From positions 2,217,001 through 2,281,000 of the forward strand of contig NZ_CP113524.1 in assembly GCF_026723765.1 (NCBI RefSeq): a DNA stretch of 64,000 bases. Direction: 5' to 3'. The DNA comes from Lacrimispora xylanolytica. Lineage in GTDB: Bacteria; Bacillota; Clostridia; Lachnospirales; Lachnospiraceae. A program made the position numbers and the translations under genes. Below the pieces are notes generated by a model. That model did no database searches, had not been told where the DNA came from, and was given only the letters and a program-made list of their open reading frames with translations. This document shows, one piece after another, positions 8,988-16,923 of this stretch. Numbering within the stretch: the stretch's first letter is position 1; the number at the start of each line of letters is the position of its first letter.

Positions 8988-9782
8988 ATGATTGGCTTAT
9001 ATATTGCATTTGCCAGAATTTCATTTTTAACACAGCTGGAGTACCGGGGACAGTATTTTATGAGAATGGTGTCAAAAATACTTGGCTGGTCCACTGGTTT
9101 CATTATGCTTATGGTCCTCCTTCAAAAATTTCAGACCATTGGAGGCTGGAGTATTTATGAAATCCTGTTGCTTTACGCGTTTGATGTTCTTTCCTATTCC
9201 ATAGCCGGCACCTTTTGCATGGGAGCTTTCGGTAAGCTGCCAGGCATGATTCGACAGGGGGAACTTGACAGTATCTTAACAAAGCCTGTTAATCCGTTTG
9301 TGTATCTTGTATCCACTAAAATCAGCGCAGGATATACCAGCAATTATATTATCGCTTTGGGTATAATCATCTTTAGCTTAAGAAAGCTGGGAATAGTCCT
9401 GGACGGCTTCCGGTCAGTCTGGCTGGTTTTGGATATCATAGGCGCTTCCCTGATACAGATGGCTGGATTTATGATTACTACAGTTCCTGCTTTTTGGCTC
9501 TATAAGAGTGATGGACTTTATCAGTTGTTCTATAAGAATTTTACAGAATTTTTAAAATATCCAATCTCTATCTATAACGTTGGAGTTCAGACCCTTTTGA
9601 CGTTTATATTGCCATATGCATTTATCAATTACTATCCAGTGCAGTATTTCTTAAACAAGGAAGAAGGAAGATTTGCTTCCTGTTTTATGTTCTTGACACC
9701 AATTGTAGGAATTGTGGTTTTTTGGGGGGCATACCTTTTTTTGCTGAGAGGACTAAGAGCTTATCATAGTACCGGGTCGTGA
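8988..9782 (+). CDS. ABC-2 family transporter permease, subunit 2
   Basis: Second, paralogous membrane subunit of the same exporter, 264 aa with about six membrane segments. The motif GKLPGMIRQGELDSILTKPV is the hallmark of the ABC-2 (DUF990, PF06182-like) family. It begins five bases after the first permease and precedes the ATPase by 28 bases. Such two-permease plus one-ATPase sets are often annotated as drug or daunorubicin-type exporters, but no substrate can be assigned here. Confidence 0.82.
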   Translation: MIGLYIAFARISFLTQLEYRGQYFMRMVSKILGWSTGFIMLMVLLQKFQTIGGWSIYEILLLYAFDVLSYSIAGTFCMGAFGKLPGMIRQGELDSILTKPVNPFVYLVSTKISAGYTSNYIIALGIIIFSLRKLGIVLDGFRSVWLVLDIIGASLIQMAGFMITTVPAFWLYKSDGLYQLFYKNFTEFLKYPISIYNVGVQTLLTFILPYAFINYYPVQYFLNKEEGRFASCFMFLTPIVGIVVFWGAYLFLLRGLRAYHSTGS

Positions 9783-9810
9783 TGATTTTAAAGGGAAAGG
9801 AAGTTATACA

Positions 9811-10809
9811 ATGTCATTGATTGAAGTTAGTCATGTATCAAGAGAATTTAAAAGCTTTCAAAGGCCGGAAGGACTGAAAAACGCTTTATATACTTTATTT
9901 AAGCGGGAATATGAGTATAAGATGGCAGTAGATGATGTTTCCTTCTCTATTGAAAAAGGTGAGCTTGTGGGGTACATAGGCCCAAACGGAGCAGGGAAGT
10001 CCACTACCATAAAAATGCTGTCGGGTATTCTGGTGCCTTCCTCCGGCACTGTTATTACCGGAGGAATTGTTCCGTGGGAGCAGCGCAAAAAGAACGCCAG
10101 TCATATTGGTGTTGTTTTTGGACAAAGGTCTCAGCTGAACTGGGACCTGCCGATGGAAGATACCTTTGAACTATACCGCAGAATGTATCGTATCCATAAT
10201 AATAGTTATCATAGAAATGTAGACATGTTCGTGGAGCTGTTAGAAATGCAGCAATTTTTAAGAAAACCCGTAAGACAATTAAGTCTTGGACAAAAAATGA
10301 GGGCCGAGCTGGCAGTTGCTCTTCTTCATGACCCCTCCATACTATATTTAGATGAACCGACCATTGGTCTTGATGTGGTAGTAAAAGATAAAATACGTAA
10401 ATTCATCCGAAGCCTGAATCAGGAGAAAAAGACGACAGTGATCCTTACAACACATGATATGGATGATATCGAGGAAATCTGCAATCGAATTATCATGATT
10501 GATCATGGAAAACTGGTGCTTGACCAGACGATACATGATTTTAAGATTCAGGGAACCGATCATTATTACGTGGAACTCTCTTTTTCTTCCAATCATAAAC
10601 CTCTTAACATACCTGGCGTCCTTATGGTAAAGGAAGAAGCAGCCTGTCATACGTATCAGGTGGATTCTGGCATGGTTTCGTTTAATCTGCTGTTGCGCTT
10701 ATTATCAGATTCTTATGATGTTACAGATATCACAATTAATAAGCCGGAGATAGACGAAATTGTAAGAAGACTTTATAAAAGGACAGGGGAAAGAGAGCAA
10801 AGTGAATAG
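9811..10809 (+). CDS. ABC-2 type exporter ATP-binding protein
   Basis: Cytoplasmic ATPase driving the two permeases upstream. Walker A is GPNGAGKS at residues 57-64; the signature is LSLGQKMRAELA; Walker B is ILYLDEPTIGLD; the H-loop is TTHD. An N-terminal extension with LKNALYTLFKREYEYKM before the core domain is typical of the DrrA/NatA-like ATPases that accompany DUF990 permeases. It is 332 aa long, with a C-terminal accessory region after residue 240. Its stop overlaps the GTG start of the regulator gene by 8 bases. Confidence 0.9.
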   Translation: MSLIEVSHVSREFKSFQRPEGLKNALYTLFKREYEYKMAVDDVSFSIEKGELVGYIGPNGAGKSTTIKMLSGILVPSSGTVITGGIVPWEQRKKNASHIGVVFGQRSQLNWDLPMEDTFELYRRMYRIHNNSYHRNVDMFVELLEMQQFLRKPVRQLSLGQKMRAELAVALLHDPSILYLDEPTIGLDVVVKDKIRKFIRSLNQEKKTTVILTTHDMDDIEEICNRIIMIDHGKLVLDQTIHDFKIQGTDHYYVELSFSSNHKPLNIPGVLMVKEEAACHTYQVDSGMVSFNLLLRLLSDSYDVTDITINKPEIDEIVRRLYKRTGEREQSE

Positions 10810-12118
10810 CTTTTACATATTAAATGATGCTATCCGTTACGTGGAAGATCATATATACGAACCAATTACGCCGGAGGACATTGCCAGTGCATGTAATTAT
10901 TCTGTATCTAATCTTAAATACTTGTTCCAAAAAGTATTTCAATACGGAATGATGGATTACGTGAACAAAAGAAAAATAACGGAGGCCGCCGGTAGACTGA
11001 TACAAACCGAAGAGACGGTAGGCTCCGTTGCTTATCATTATGGATATAGCTCTCAGGAAGTATTCACCAGAGCATTTTATAAGGTATGGGATGAGACTCC
11101 TGGGACTTACCGTAAGAATCATCAGTTCTACAGATTTTTCCCAATGCAGGAGTTTATCTATGATTCCTGTAAGGTATTTCGCAGGCGGTTTGATCTTCGG
11201 CCTCTTTTTAGGGAGCTAAAGCAAACAGATTCCTCCATAGTAGCTTGCTTTGATATCATAGGCATCCGTTTTATTAAAACGTGCTTTGGAAGAGAGGCCG
11301 GAGATGCCGCAGCTTTAAAAGCTCTCCAGCGAATCGAGTCATTGACAAAAAGGGGCGGGCACTTATACCGTATGGCTGGTGATAAGTTTGTAGTAAATTT
11401 TGAATCCTCTGATTATGAGACGGTTCGCTGTGCAGTTGTCGAAGTTTTAAGCTGCAATACGAATCCCTTTCTATATAAAGAAAATACGATCCCCTTGCCC
11501 ATGTTTGCAGGTATAGGGGACGTTTCTGCGAAAGAGAACACAGAAGATAATTTATTTCCCTTTCTTGATGATATTCTAAAAAGCGCTCATAAAAGATTAG
11601 AAAGAACCTTTCGTGGAATGGATGGCTGTGATTATTTTAAAATGGTCTATGAGGAAAATTCTGGCCTTTATCAAGGATTTGCTTTAAATACATGGAAAGG
11701 CAGCAGAATGGGCCGTACAGGCCTCATCTCTCATGTGCCAGGAGAAGAGACCCAAAGTGTATTCCGGCTTGATCATGAGACATCGCCCGTCAGATGGAAT
11801 ACATCTGGTCAGGAATATGAACTGTTTTTTCCACAAGGAGAGTTCTGGTATAAAAAAACAGTCTTTGACAGCCTTGGGAATATGGTAAGGGAGCATTATT
11901 ATATCATCAGAGACCTGACCTGTTGTGATAGAAGTACGGTTACTTTTACCCTTCTTTTTCTGGAAATAGTAAAAACCTTGGAAGGAAAGATTCTGACTCT
12001 AAATGAAGGCGAATTAAAGGAGGCGCTTCATGATGGCTCCATCTCAAAAAAGGATTACCACTTCATAAAATCCACAGGAGAATCCATACGAAACATGATT
12101 GAAAAGAAAACGGAATAA
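10802..12118 (+). CDS. AraC-type regulator fused to a degenerate GGDEF-like domain
   Basis: Residues 1-108 are an AraC/XylS double helix-turn-helix placed at the N-terminus, including EDIASACNYSVSNLKYLF and SVAYHYGYSSQEVFTRAF. Residues about 147-270 look like a GGDEF fold: ACFDIIGIRFIKTCFG, then EAGDAAALKAL, then YRMAGDKFVV, in the order of a diguanylate cyclase but with AGDKF (192-196) where GGDEF should be. Catalysis is therefore unlikely and a ligand-sensing or dimerisation role is inferred. Residues 270-438 match nothing I recognise. It starts at GTG 10802, overlapping the exporter ATPase gene by 8 bases, so it probably controls this exporter operon. Confidence 0.8.
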   Translation: MNSFYILNDAIRYVEDHIYEPITPEDIASACNYSVSNLKYLFQKVFQYGMMDYVNKRKITEAAGRLIQTEETVGSVAYHYGYSSQEVFTRAFYKVWDETPGTYRKNHQFYRFFPMQEFIYDSCKVFRRRFDLRPLFRELKQTDSSIVACFDIIGIRFIKTCFGREAGDAAALKALQRIESLTKRGGHLYRMAGDKFVVNFESSDYETVRCAVVEVLSCNTNPFLYKENTIPLPMFAGIGDVSAKENTEDNLFPFLDDILKSAHKRLERTFRGMDGCDYFKMVYEENSGLYQGFALNTWKGSRMGRTGLISHVPGEETQSVFRLDHETSPVRWNTSGQEYELFFPQGEFWYKKTVFDSLGNMVREHYYIIRDLTCCDRSTVTFTLLFLEIVKTLEGKILTLNEGELKEALHDGSISKKDYHFIKSTGESIRNMIEKKTE

Positions 12119-12140
12119 TCTTTTCTCCCTCGCATATAGT
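12113..12140 (+). promoter_or_regulatory. Sigma-E-type sporulation promoter of spoIVA
   Basis: GAATAAT at 12113-12119, a 13-base spacer and CATATAGT at 12133-12140 resemble the mother-cell sigma-E consensus (-35 KMATATT-like, -10 CATACAHT-like) known from Bacillus. The -35 element overlaps the last codons of the AraC-type gene. The same CATATAGT -10 occurs before yqfC at 19972-19979. Confidence 0.7.
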
Positions 12141-12166
12141 GTAACAGCACAGAAGGGGGAATCTTT

Positions 12167-13642
12167 ATGGACAATTATAACGTATACAATGATATCAAAG
12201 CCCGAACCAACGGAGAGATCTACATTGGAGTGGTGGGACCGGTAAGAACAGGAAAATCGACTTTTATCAAGCGTTTTATGGAATTAATGGTATTGCCGGG
12301 CATGGAAGACGAACATCAGAAAACGCAGACAAGGGACGAACTGCCCCAAAGTGCTGCAGGAAAAACTATTATGACCACGGAGCCGAAATTCATCCCCAAG
12401 GAAGCAGCAACCATTCGTCTGGGCGATGAAATCGAGACAAAGGTGCGCCTGATTGACTGTGTAGGCTTTATGGTAGAAGGAGCCGCTGGACACATAGAAA
12501 ATGACGAAGAGCGCCTTGTAAAAACACCCTGGTTCGATTATGAAATCCCATTTACCAAAGCAGCTGAAATCGGCACCAGAAAAGTCATCAATGACCATTC
12601 CACCATCGGTGTGGTGATTTCTACAGACGGTACCATTGGTGAACTGAAACGTCCCAACTACATAGCAGCCGAGGAGCGCACCGTACAGGAATTAAAAGTC
12701 CTTGGAAAACCGTTTATCATTCTCCTTAATTCTGCAAAGCCATTTTCTGATGAGACGACTGCACTTTCCAAGGAAATGAGCCAGAAATACGGAGTAACGG
12801 TACTGCCTGTTAACTGCGAACAGTTAAAGAAAGAGGATGTAAATAACATCCTGGAGCGTGTGTTAAAGGAATTCCCTGTAACAGAAATGGATTTCTATAT
12901 TCCAAAATGGCTGGAAATTCTTCCTGCTACCCATTGGCTTAAGGCTCAGGTCATTGAAGCAGCCAAGAACATGGTGAAGAAAGTAACTCACATGAAAGAT
13001 GTGGCTTCTGATCTTTATGACGGCGCCGCTGAAAGCATCCGCGCAATAAAAGTCCAGAACATGGATATGGCAGATGGAAGCGTAGCTCTTGGAATGGATG
13101 TAGATGACAGCTATTATTATCAGATTTTAAGCGATTATGTAGGCCTGCCCATTGAAGGCGAGTATCAGCTGATGCAGACCTTAAGCGAGCTTGCGAAGAT
13201 GAAGGCAGAATACGAAAAGGTCAACCAGGCCATGAGTCAGGTCCGGTTAAAAGGCTATGGCGTTGTAACGCCGGAACGCTCCGAAATCATTTTAGACGAA
13301 CCAGAAGTTATCAAGCATGGCAATAAATATGGAGTTAAGATGCGTGCAGAGGCACCTTCCATTAATTTAATCAAGGCCCATATCCAGACTGAAATTGCTC
13401 CGATTGTGGGAAGTGAGCAGCAGGCAGAGGATTTGATTGCCTACATCAAGGAAAATGCCAGAGATGGGGAAGAAGGAATCTGGAACACCAATATCTTTGG
13501 AAAATCCATTGAGCAGATTGTAGAAGACGGCATTCAGGCTAAGGTATCCCAATTGACAGAAGATTGTCAGTTAAAGCTTCAAGACACCCTCCAAAAAATT
13601 ATTAATGATAGTAATGGCGGTATGATTTGCATTATTATCTAA
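12167..13642 (+). CDS. spoIVA: Stage IV sporulation protein A
   Basis: Morphogenetic ATPase that polymerises on the outer forespore surface to form the base of the spore coat. The Walker A motif GPVRTGKS is at residues 24-31, followed by the family sequences TIMTTEPKFIPKEAA and RLIDCVGFMVEGAAGH. The C-terminus ends GGMICIII, the hydrophobic tail characteristic of the family. At 491 aa it has the normal length. It has its own sigma-E-like promoter and strong GAAGGGGG site. Its presence marks the organism as an endospore former. Confidence 0.97.
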   Translation: MDNYNVYNDIKARTNGEIYIGVVGPVRTGKSTFIKRFMELMVLPGMEDEHQKTQTRDELPQSAAGKTIMTTEPKFIPKEAATIRLGDEIETKVRLIDCVGFMVEGAAGHIENDEERLVKTPWFDYEIPFTKAAEIGTRKVINDHSTIGVVISTDGTIGELKRPNYIAAEERTVQELKVLGKPFIILLNSAKPFSDETTALSKEMSQKYGVTVLPVNCEQLKKEDVNNILERVLKEFPVTEMDFYIPKWLEILPATHWLKAQVIEAAKNMVKKVTHMKDVASDLYDGAAESIRAIKVQNMDMADGSVALGMDVDDSYYYQILSDYVGLPIEGEYQLMQTLSELAKMKAEYEKVNQAMSQVRLKGYGVVTPERSEIILDEPEVIKHGNKYGVKMRAEAPSINLIKAHIQTEIAPIVGSEQQAEDLIAYIKENARDGEEGIWNTNIFGKSIEQIVEDGIQAKVSQLTEDCQLKLQDTLQKIINDSNGGMICIII

Positions 13643-13656
13643 ATTAATGGTATAAT
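13627..13656 (+). promoter_or_regulatory. Promoter of the beta-CASP ribonuclease / rnhA pair
   Basis: TTGCAT at 13627-13632, an 18-base spacer, and TATAAT at 13651-13656 preceded by TGG (an extended -10). The -35 element lies in the final codons of spoIVA. Confidence 0.6.
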
Positions 13657-13687
13657 ACGAAAAAACAGATACAAAAGGAGGGCTCAT

Positions 13688-15289
13688 ATGAAATTGATGT
13701 TCATTGGCGCAGCCCATGAGGTTACCGGCAGTTGTCATTATCTGGAGGCAGCCGGATTAAAAATCCTTGTGGACTGCGGTATGGAGCAGGGGATTGACAG
13801 ATTCCAGAATGTGGAACTGCCTGTGAGCTACGCAGAAATTGATTACGTTCTATTGACCCATGCACATATCGATCATGCAGGGATGCTCCCCTTTATCTAT
13901 GCCAGAGGCTTCCGCGGACGGGTAGTTTCTACCTATGCAACAGCTGATCTTTGCGGCATTATGCTCAAGGACAGCGCACATATACAGGAATCAGAAACAG
14001 AATGGAAGAACCGCAAGGCCAGACGGGCAGGTCTGCCGGAAGAAGAGCCGCTATATGGGATTAATGACGTGGCTGGGGTCTTAAAACAATTCATTTCTTA
14101 TGCCTACGATGAAAAGGCAGAGCTTGAAGATGGCTTAACCATCCGCTTTACTGATGTAGGCCATCTTCTGGGATCTGCTTCCATCGAAGTATGGGCAACA
14201 GAAGACGGCGTTACGAATAAAATTGTCTTCTCCGGTGATATCGGCAACAAGAACAAACCTCTGATCCGCGATCCTCAGTATATAAAGGAAGCGGATTATG
14301 TGGTTATGGAGTGCACTTACGGTGACCGCCTTCACGGAGCGATCCCAGATCATGTTTCCGTGCTTTCTGACATCGTTCAGCGGACTTTAGACAGAGGCGG
14401 CAATGTCGTAATTCCTGCCTTTGCGGTTGGAAGAACCCAGGAACTCCTTTACATGTTCCGACGTATAAAAGCCGAGAAGCGGATCATAGGCCATGATAGA
14501 TTTGAAGTGTACGTTGACAGCCCTCTTGCAGTGGAAGCAACCCAGGTGTTTAAGGATAATCTGGTTGACTGCTATGATGAAGAAACAAAGCAGCTGGTAT
14601 TAAATGGGATTAACCCTATCTCATTTCCAGGGTTAAAGCTTTCTGTTACCAGTGACGAATCCAGGAACATTAATTTCAATCCTAATCCGAAGGTAATTAT
14701 ATCGGCAGCAGGAATGTGCGATGCCGGACGAATTCGGCATCATTTAAAACATAATTTATGGAGACCTGCCTGTACCATTGTCTTTACAGGCTATCAGTCC
14801 GTTGGGACATTAGGAAGAAGTCTGTTAGATGGAGCAGGAGAGGTCAGGCTGTTTGGAGAAACCATCCAGGTCGAAGCTCATATTGAGCGAATGGAAGGGA
14901 TGAGTTCACATGCAGACCGGGAAGGACTGATTGGCTGGTTGAACGCATTTGAGAATAAGCCTAAACAAGTATTTCTGGTACACGGTGACGATTTCGTCTG
15001 CAATTCCTTTGAACAGCTTCTTGAAAATGAATATGGGTATCAGGCAACGGCACCTCACTCAGGCTCGATCTACGATCTGTCTAAGGGCGTTTGGCTGAAT
15101 CATACAGAAGGTGTTGAAGTAGTCAGAGCACCGGAGCCTCTAAAAAAACCGGCTGGTGTATATGGAAGACTTTTTGCTGCCGGCGAAAGGCTTTTACAGG
15201 TGATCCGTCATAACGAAGGCGGTGCCAATAAAGATCTTGCCAAGTTTGCAGATCAGATTAATTCATTATGTGATAAATGGGATAGATAA
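13688..15289 (+). CDS. MBL-fold / beta-CASP metal-dependent ribonuclease-like protein
   Basis: A metallo-beta-lactamase fold protein of the beta-CASP group, related to CPSF73-like and YhfI/RNase-type enzymes. The metal-binding motif HAHIDH is at residues 58-63 and further ligands are supplied by GHLLGSA and the FSGDIG segment. The beta-CASP part includes [13 protein letters not shown], and the C-terminal motif [10 protein letters not shown] is present. At 533 aa it lacks an obvious extra RNA-binding domain. RNA cleavage is inferred from the family. It overlaps nothing and is followed 16 bases later by rnhA, which suggests a nucleic-acid processing pair. Confidence 0.88.
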   Translation: MKLMFIGAAHEVTGSCHYLEAAGLKILVDCGMEQGIDRFQNVELPVSYAEIDYVLLTHAHIDHAGMLPFIYARGFRGRVVSTYATADLCGIMLKDSAHIQESETEWKNRKARRAGLPEEEPLYGINDVAGVLKQFISYAYDEKAELEDGLTIRFTDVGHLLGSASIEVWATEDGVTNKIVFSGDIGNKNKPLIRDPQYIKEADYVVMECTYGDRLHGAIPDHVSVLSDIVQRTLDRGGNVVIPAFAVGRTQELLYMFRRIKAEKRIIGHDRFEVYVDSPLAVEATQVFKDNLVDCYDEETKQLVLNGINPISFPGLKLSVTSDESRNINFNPNPKVIISAAGMCDAGRIRHHLKHNLWRPACTIVFTGYQSVGTLGRSLLDGAGEVRLFGETIQVEAHIERMEGMSSHADREGLIGWLNAFENKPKQVFLVHGDDFVCNSFEQLLENEYGYQATAPHSGSIYDLSKGVWLNHTEGVEVVRAPEPLKKPAGVYGRLFAAGERLLQVIRHNEGGANKDLAKFADQINSLCDKWDR

Positions 15290-15305
15290 GGAGATATACA
15301 AAAAC

Positions 15306-15782
15306 GTGAATAAGGTAATGTTATATACAGACGGAGCTGCAAGAGGAAACCCGGATGGACCGGGCGGTTACGGTGCAGTTTTGCAATTTACGGATTCCAA
15401 AGGGCAGCTCCATGAAAAGACGCTTTCAGCAGGTTATGTAAAAACCACCAATAACCGTATGGAACTAATGGCAGCGATTGCCGGTTTAGAGGCACTCACA
15501 AGGCCATGCCAGGTGGAGCTTTATTCCGACTCCAAGTACGTTACCGATGCCTTTAACCAGCGATGGATTGACAATTGGGTGAGAAATAACTGGAAGCGGG
15601 GGAAAAGTGGTCCTGTAAAGAATATTGATTTATGGGAAAGACTTTTAAAAGCAAAAGAACCCCACCAGGTATCCTTTCACTGGGTGAAAGGACATGCTGG
15701 GCATCCGCAGAATGAACGGTGTGACCAGCTGGCTACAAGTGCTGCTGATGGAAACAATCTTTTGGTGGATGAGGGACTGTAA
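15306..15782 (+). CDS. rnhA: Ribonuclease HI
   Basis: Cleaves the RNA strand of RNA-DNA hybrids. The start is GTG 15306, eleven bases after the AAGGAGAT site; an in-frame upstream extension lies inside the preceding gene. The 158-aa product opens [20 protein letters not shown] with the first catalytic Asp at 9, then the Glu in NRMELMAAI, the Asp in YSDSKYV, and the last Asp in NERCDQLA, so the DEDD active site is intact. [16 protein letters not shown] is the usual basic and C-terminal block. Confidence 0.93.
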   Translation: MNKVMLYTDGAARGNPDGPGGYGAVLQFTDSKGQLHEKTLSAGYVKTTNNRMELMAAIAGLEALTRPCQVELYSDSKYVTDAFNQRWIDNWVRNNWKRGKSGPVKNIDLWERLLKAKEPHQVSFHWVKGHAGHPQNERCDQLATSAADGNNLLVDEGL

Positions 15783-15905
15783 ATGGTAGGAGATTCCAAA
15801 AACTTACATATCTCTTACAATGTCTTACTAAATGCGAATTCCTATTTCTTTTCTAATTTATTTATGATATGGTAGCTTCATCAAATCAGGTTAGGATGAT
15901 CGTTC

Positions 15906-16745
15906 ATGAATAAAGGCAGAGGGATTTGGATTGTCATAGGGAGTATTCTGGTGATCGGTGTGCTGATGACGCTAGCCACCACCAGTTTCATTAACAGTAA
16001 GGAAACTGCTCCAAGTCCTGTTGGTGTTCAGAACTATTCCAGTTCAGAACTTACTTCGAATCAGGAATATGGCGCATATTATAACAAAGAAAAACCGAAG
16101 GAACAGTCCTCCTATCCGGAGGAAGGAGCCAGTTTAAAACGATCGGCAAAAGCAGATGCAAAGGGAGAGGCTTCCCAAAGAATGATGGCAGCAGCAGAGC
16201 CAGAGCCAGAAGAGAAGACCGAGATGATACAAGACTCTTCTGAGGCCGATTCAGCTCCTGTCCCATCTTTAAAAGTGGCAGAAGCAGCCGAGCAGGAAAC
16301 TGTCTTGTCTCCCATAAGCCCGGATGTGAAAGCCAAAGTGTCGGTTGAATCAAATACAGACGGTGGGGCTGTTGCTTATCAAAAACATTTAAAGAGTCTG
16401 GATGAACAAATTAAAAAAATCCGGGACGAATCAGGAAATTCCAATACCTATTCCATGAAAGCTCTTGCTGACAAGGAATTAAAGCTTTGGGATACGGAGC
16501 AAAACACCATATATGATACCATTGCCCAATCGCTTTCAGAAGAGGAGCGAAAAACTCTGGAGCAATCTCAGCAGACCTGGATGAAATCCAGAGATGCAAA
16601 AGCAGAAGAGGCCGCGAAAAAATTCAGCGGGGGCAGCCTGGAAGGTCTTGAATACACCGCTTCTTTAGCAGACTCTACAAGGACCAGGGCCTATGATCTG
16701 GTAAAGGAGTATTCCGAAGTATTATCTACATTAAATAATCAGTAA
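15906..16745 (+). CDS. Membrane-anchored LprI/DUF1311-like protein
   Basis: An uncleaved N-terminal membrane segment (about residues 6-27, GIWIVIGSILVIGVLMTLAT) is followed by a long low-complexity Glu/Pro/Ser/Ala region to about 140 and a helical C-terminal domain. The C-terminal part (KELKLWDTEQNTIYDTI, LEQSQQTWMKSRDAKA) resembles DUF1311, the LprI lysozyme-inhibitor family. The domain presumably sits outside the membrane. Function is unknown; lysozyme inhibition is only a family association. It stands alone between rnhA and alaS and has its own terminator. Confidence 0.65.
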   Translation: MNKGRGIWIVIGSILVIGVLMTLATTSFINSKETAPSPVGVQNYSSSELTSNQEYGAYYNKEKPKEQSSYPEEGASLKRSAKADAKGEASQRMMAAAEPEPEEKTEMIQDSSEADSAPVPSLKVAEAAEQETVLSPISPDVKAKVSVESNTDGGAVAYQKHLKSLDEQIKKIRDESGNSNTYSMKALADKELKLWDTEQNTIYDTIAQSLSEEERKTLEQSQQTWMKSRDAKAEEAAKKFSGGSLEGLEYTASLADSTRTRAYDLVKEYSEVLSTLNNQ

Positions 16746-16770
16746 AGTACGGCTTTTGCCGTACTTTTTT
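16744..16770 (+). terminator. Intrinsic terminator after the LprI-like gene
   Basis: AAAGTACGGC and GCCGTACTTT form a 10-bp stem around a TTTT loop, ending in a run of six T at 16765-16770. It overlaps the stop codon. Confidence 0.92.
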
Positions 16771-16801
16771 GTTGGAATGAAAAAATTTCCATTGGAACAT
16801 C

Positions 16802-16830
16802 TTGATAAATAAAACCCCTTATGATAGGAT
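16802..16830 (+). promoter_or_regulatory. Promoter of alaS
   Basis: TTGATA at 16802-16807, a 17-base spacer and TAGGAT at 16825-16830. This predicts an alaS leader of about 85 bases. Confidence 0.6.
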
Positions 16831-16864
16831 AGTAAGATAAATGAAATGATATAAAAAACCAGGG

Positions 16865-16900
16865 ATGCCGCCAGTAACGGCATTTTGTCAGAAGAGACAA
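16865..16900 (+). promoter_or_regulatory. Paired hairpins in the alaS leader
   Basis: ATGCCG (16865-16870) pairs with CGGCAT (16878-16883) and is followed by TTTTG, a short terminator-like element. TTGTC (16885-16889) pairs with GACAA (16896-16900). I see no T-box sequence (AGGGTGGAACCGCG-like), so this is not a T-box leader; a weak attenuator is possible. Confidence 0.45.
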
Positions 16901-16923
16901 TATAACAAACGGAGGACAGTAAC

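Noticed and set aside
16837-16923. T-box riboswitch before alaS
   Set aside because: The leader is too short and has no AGGGTGGAACCGCG-like element, so only unclassified hairpins are reported.
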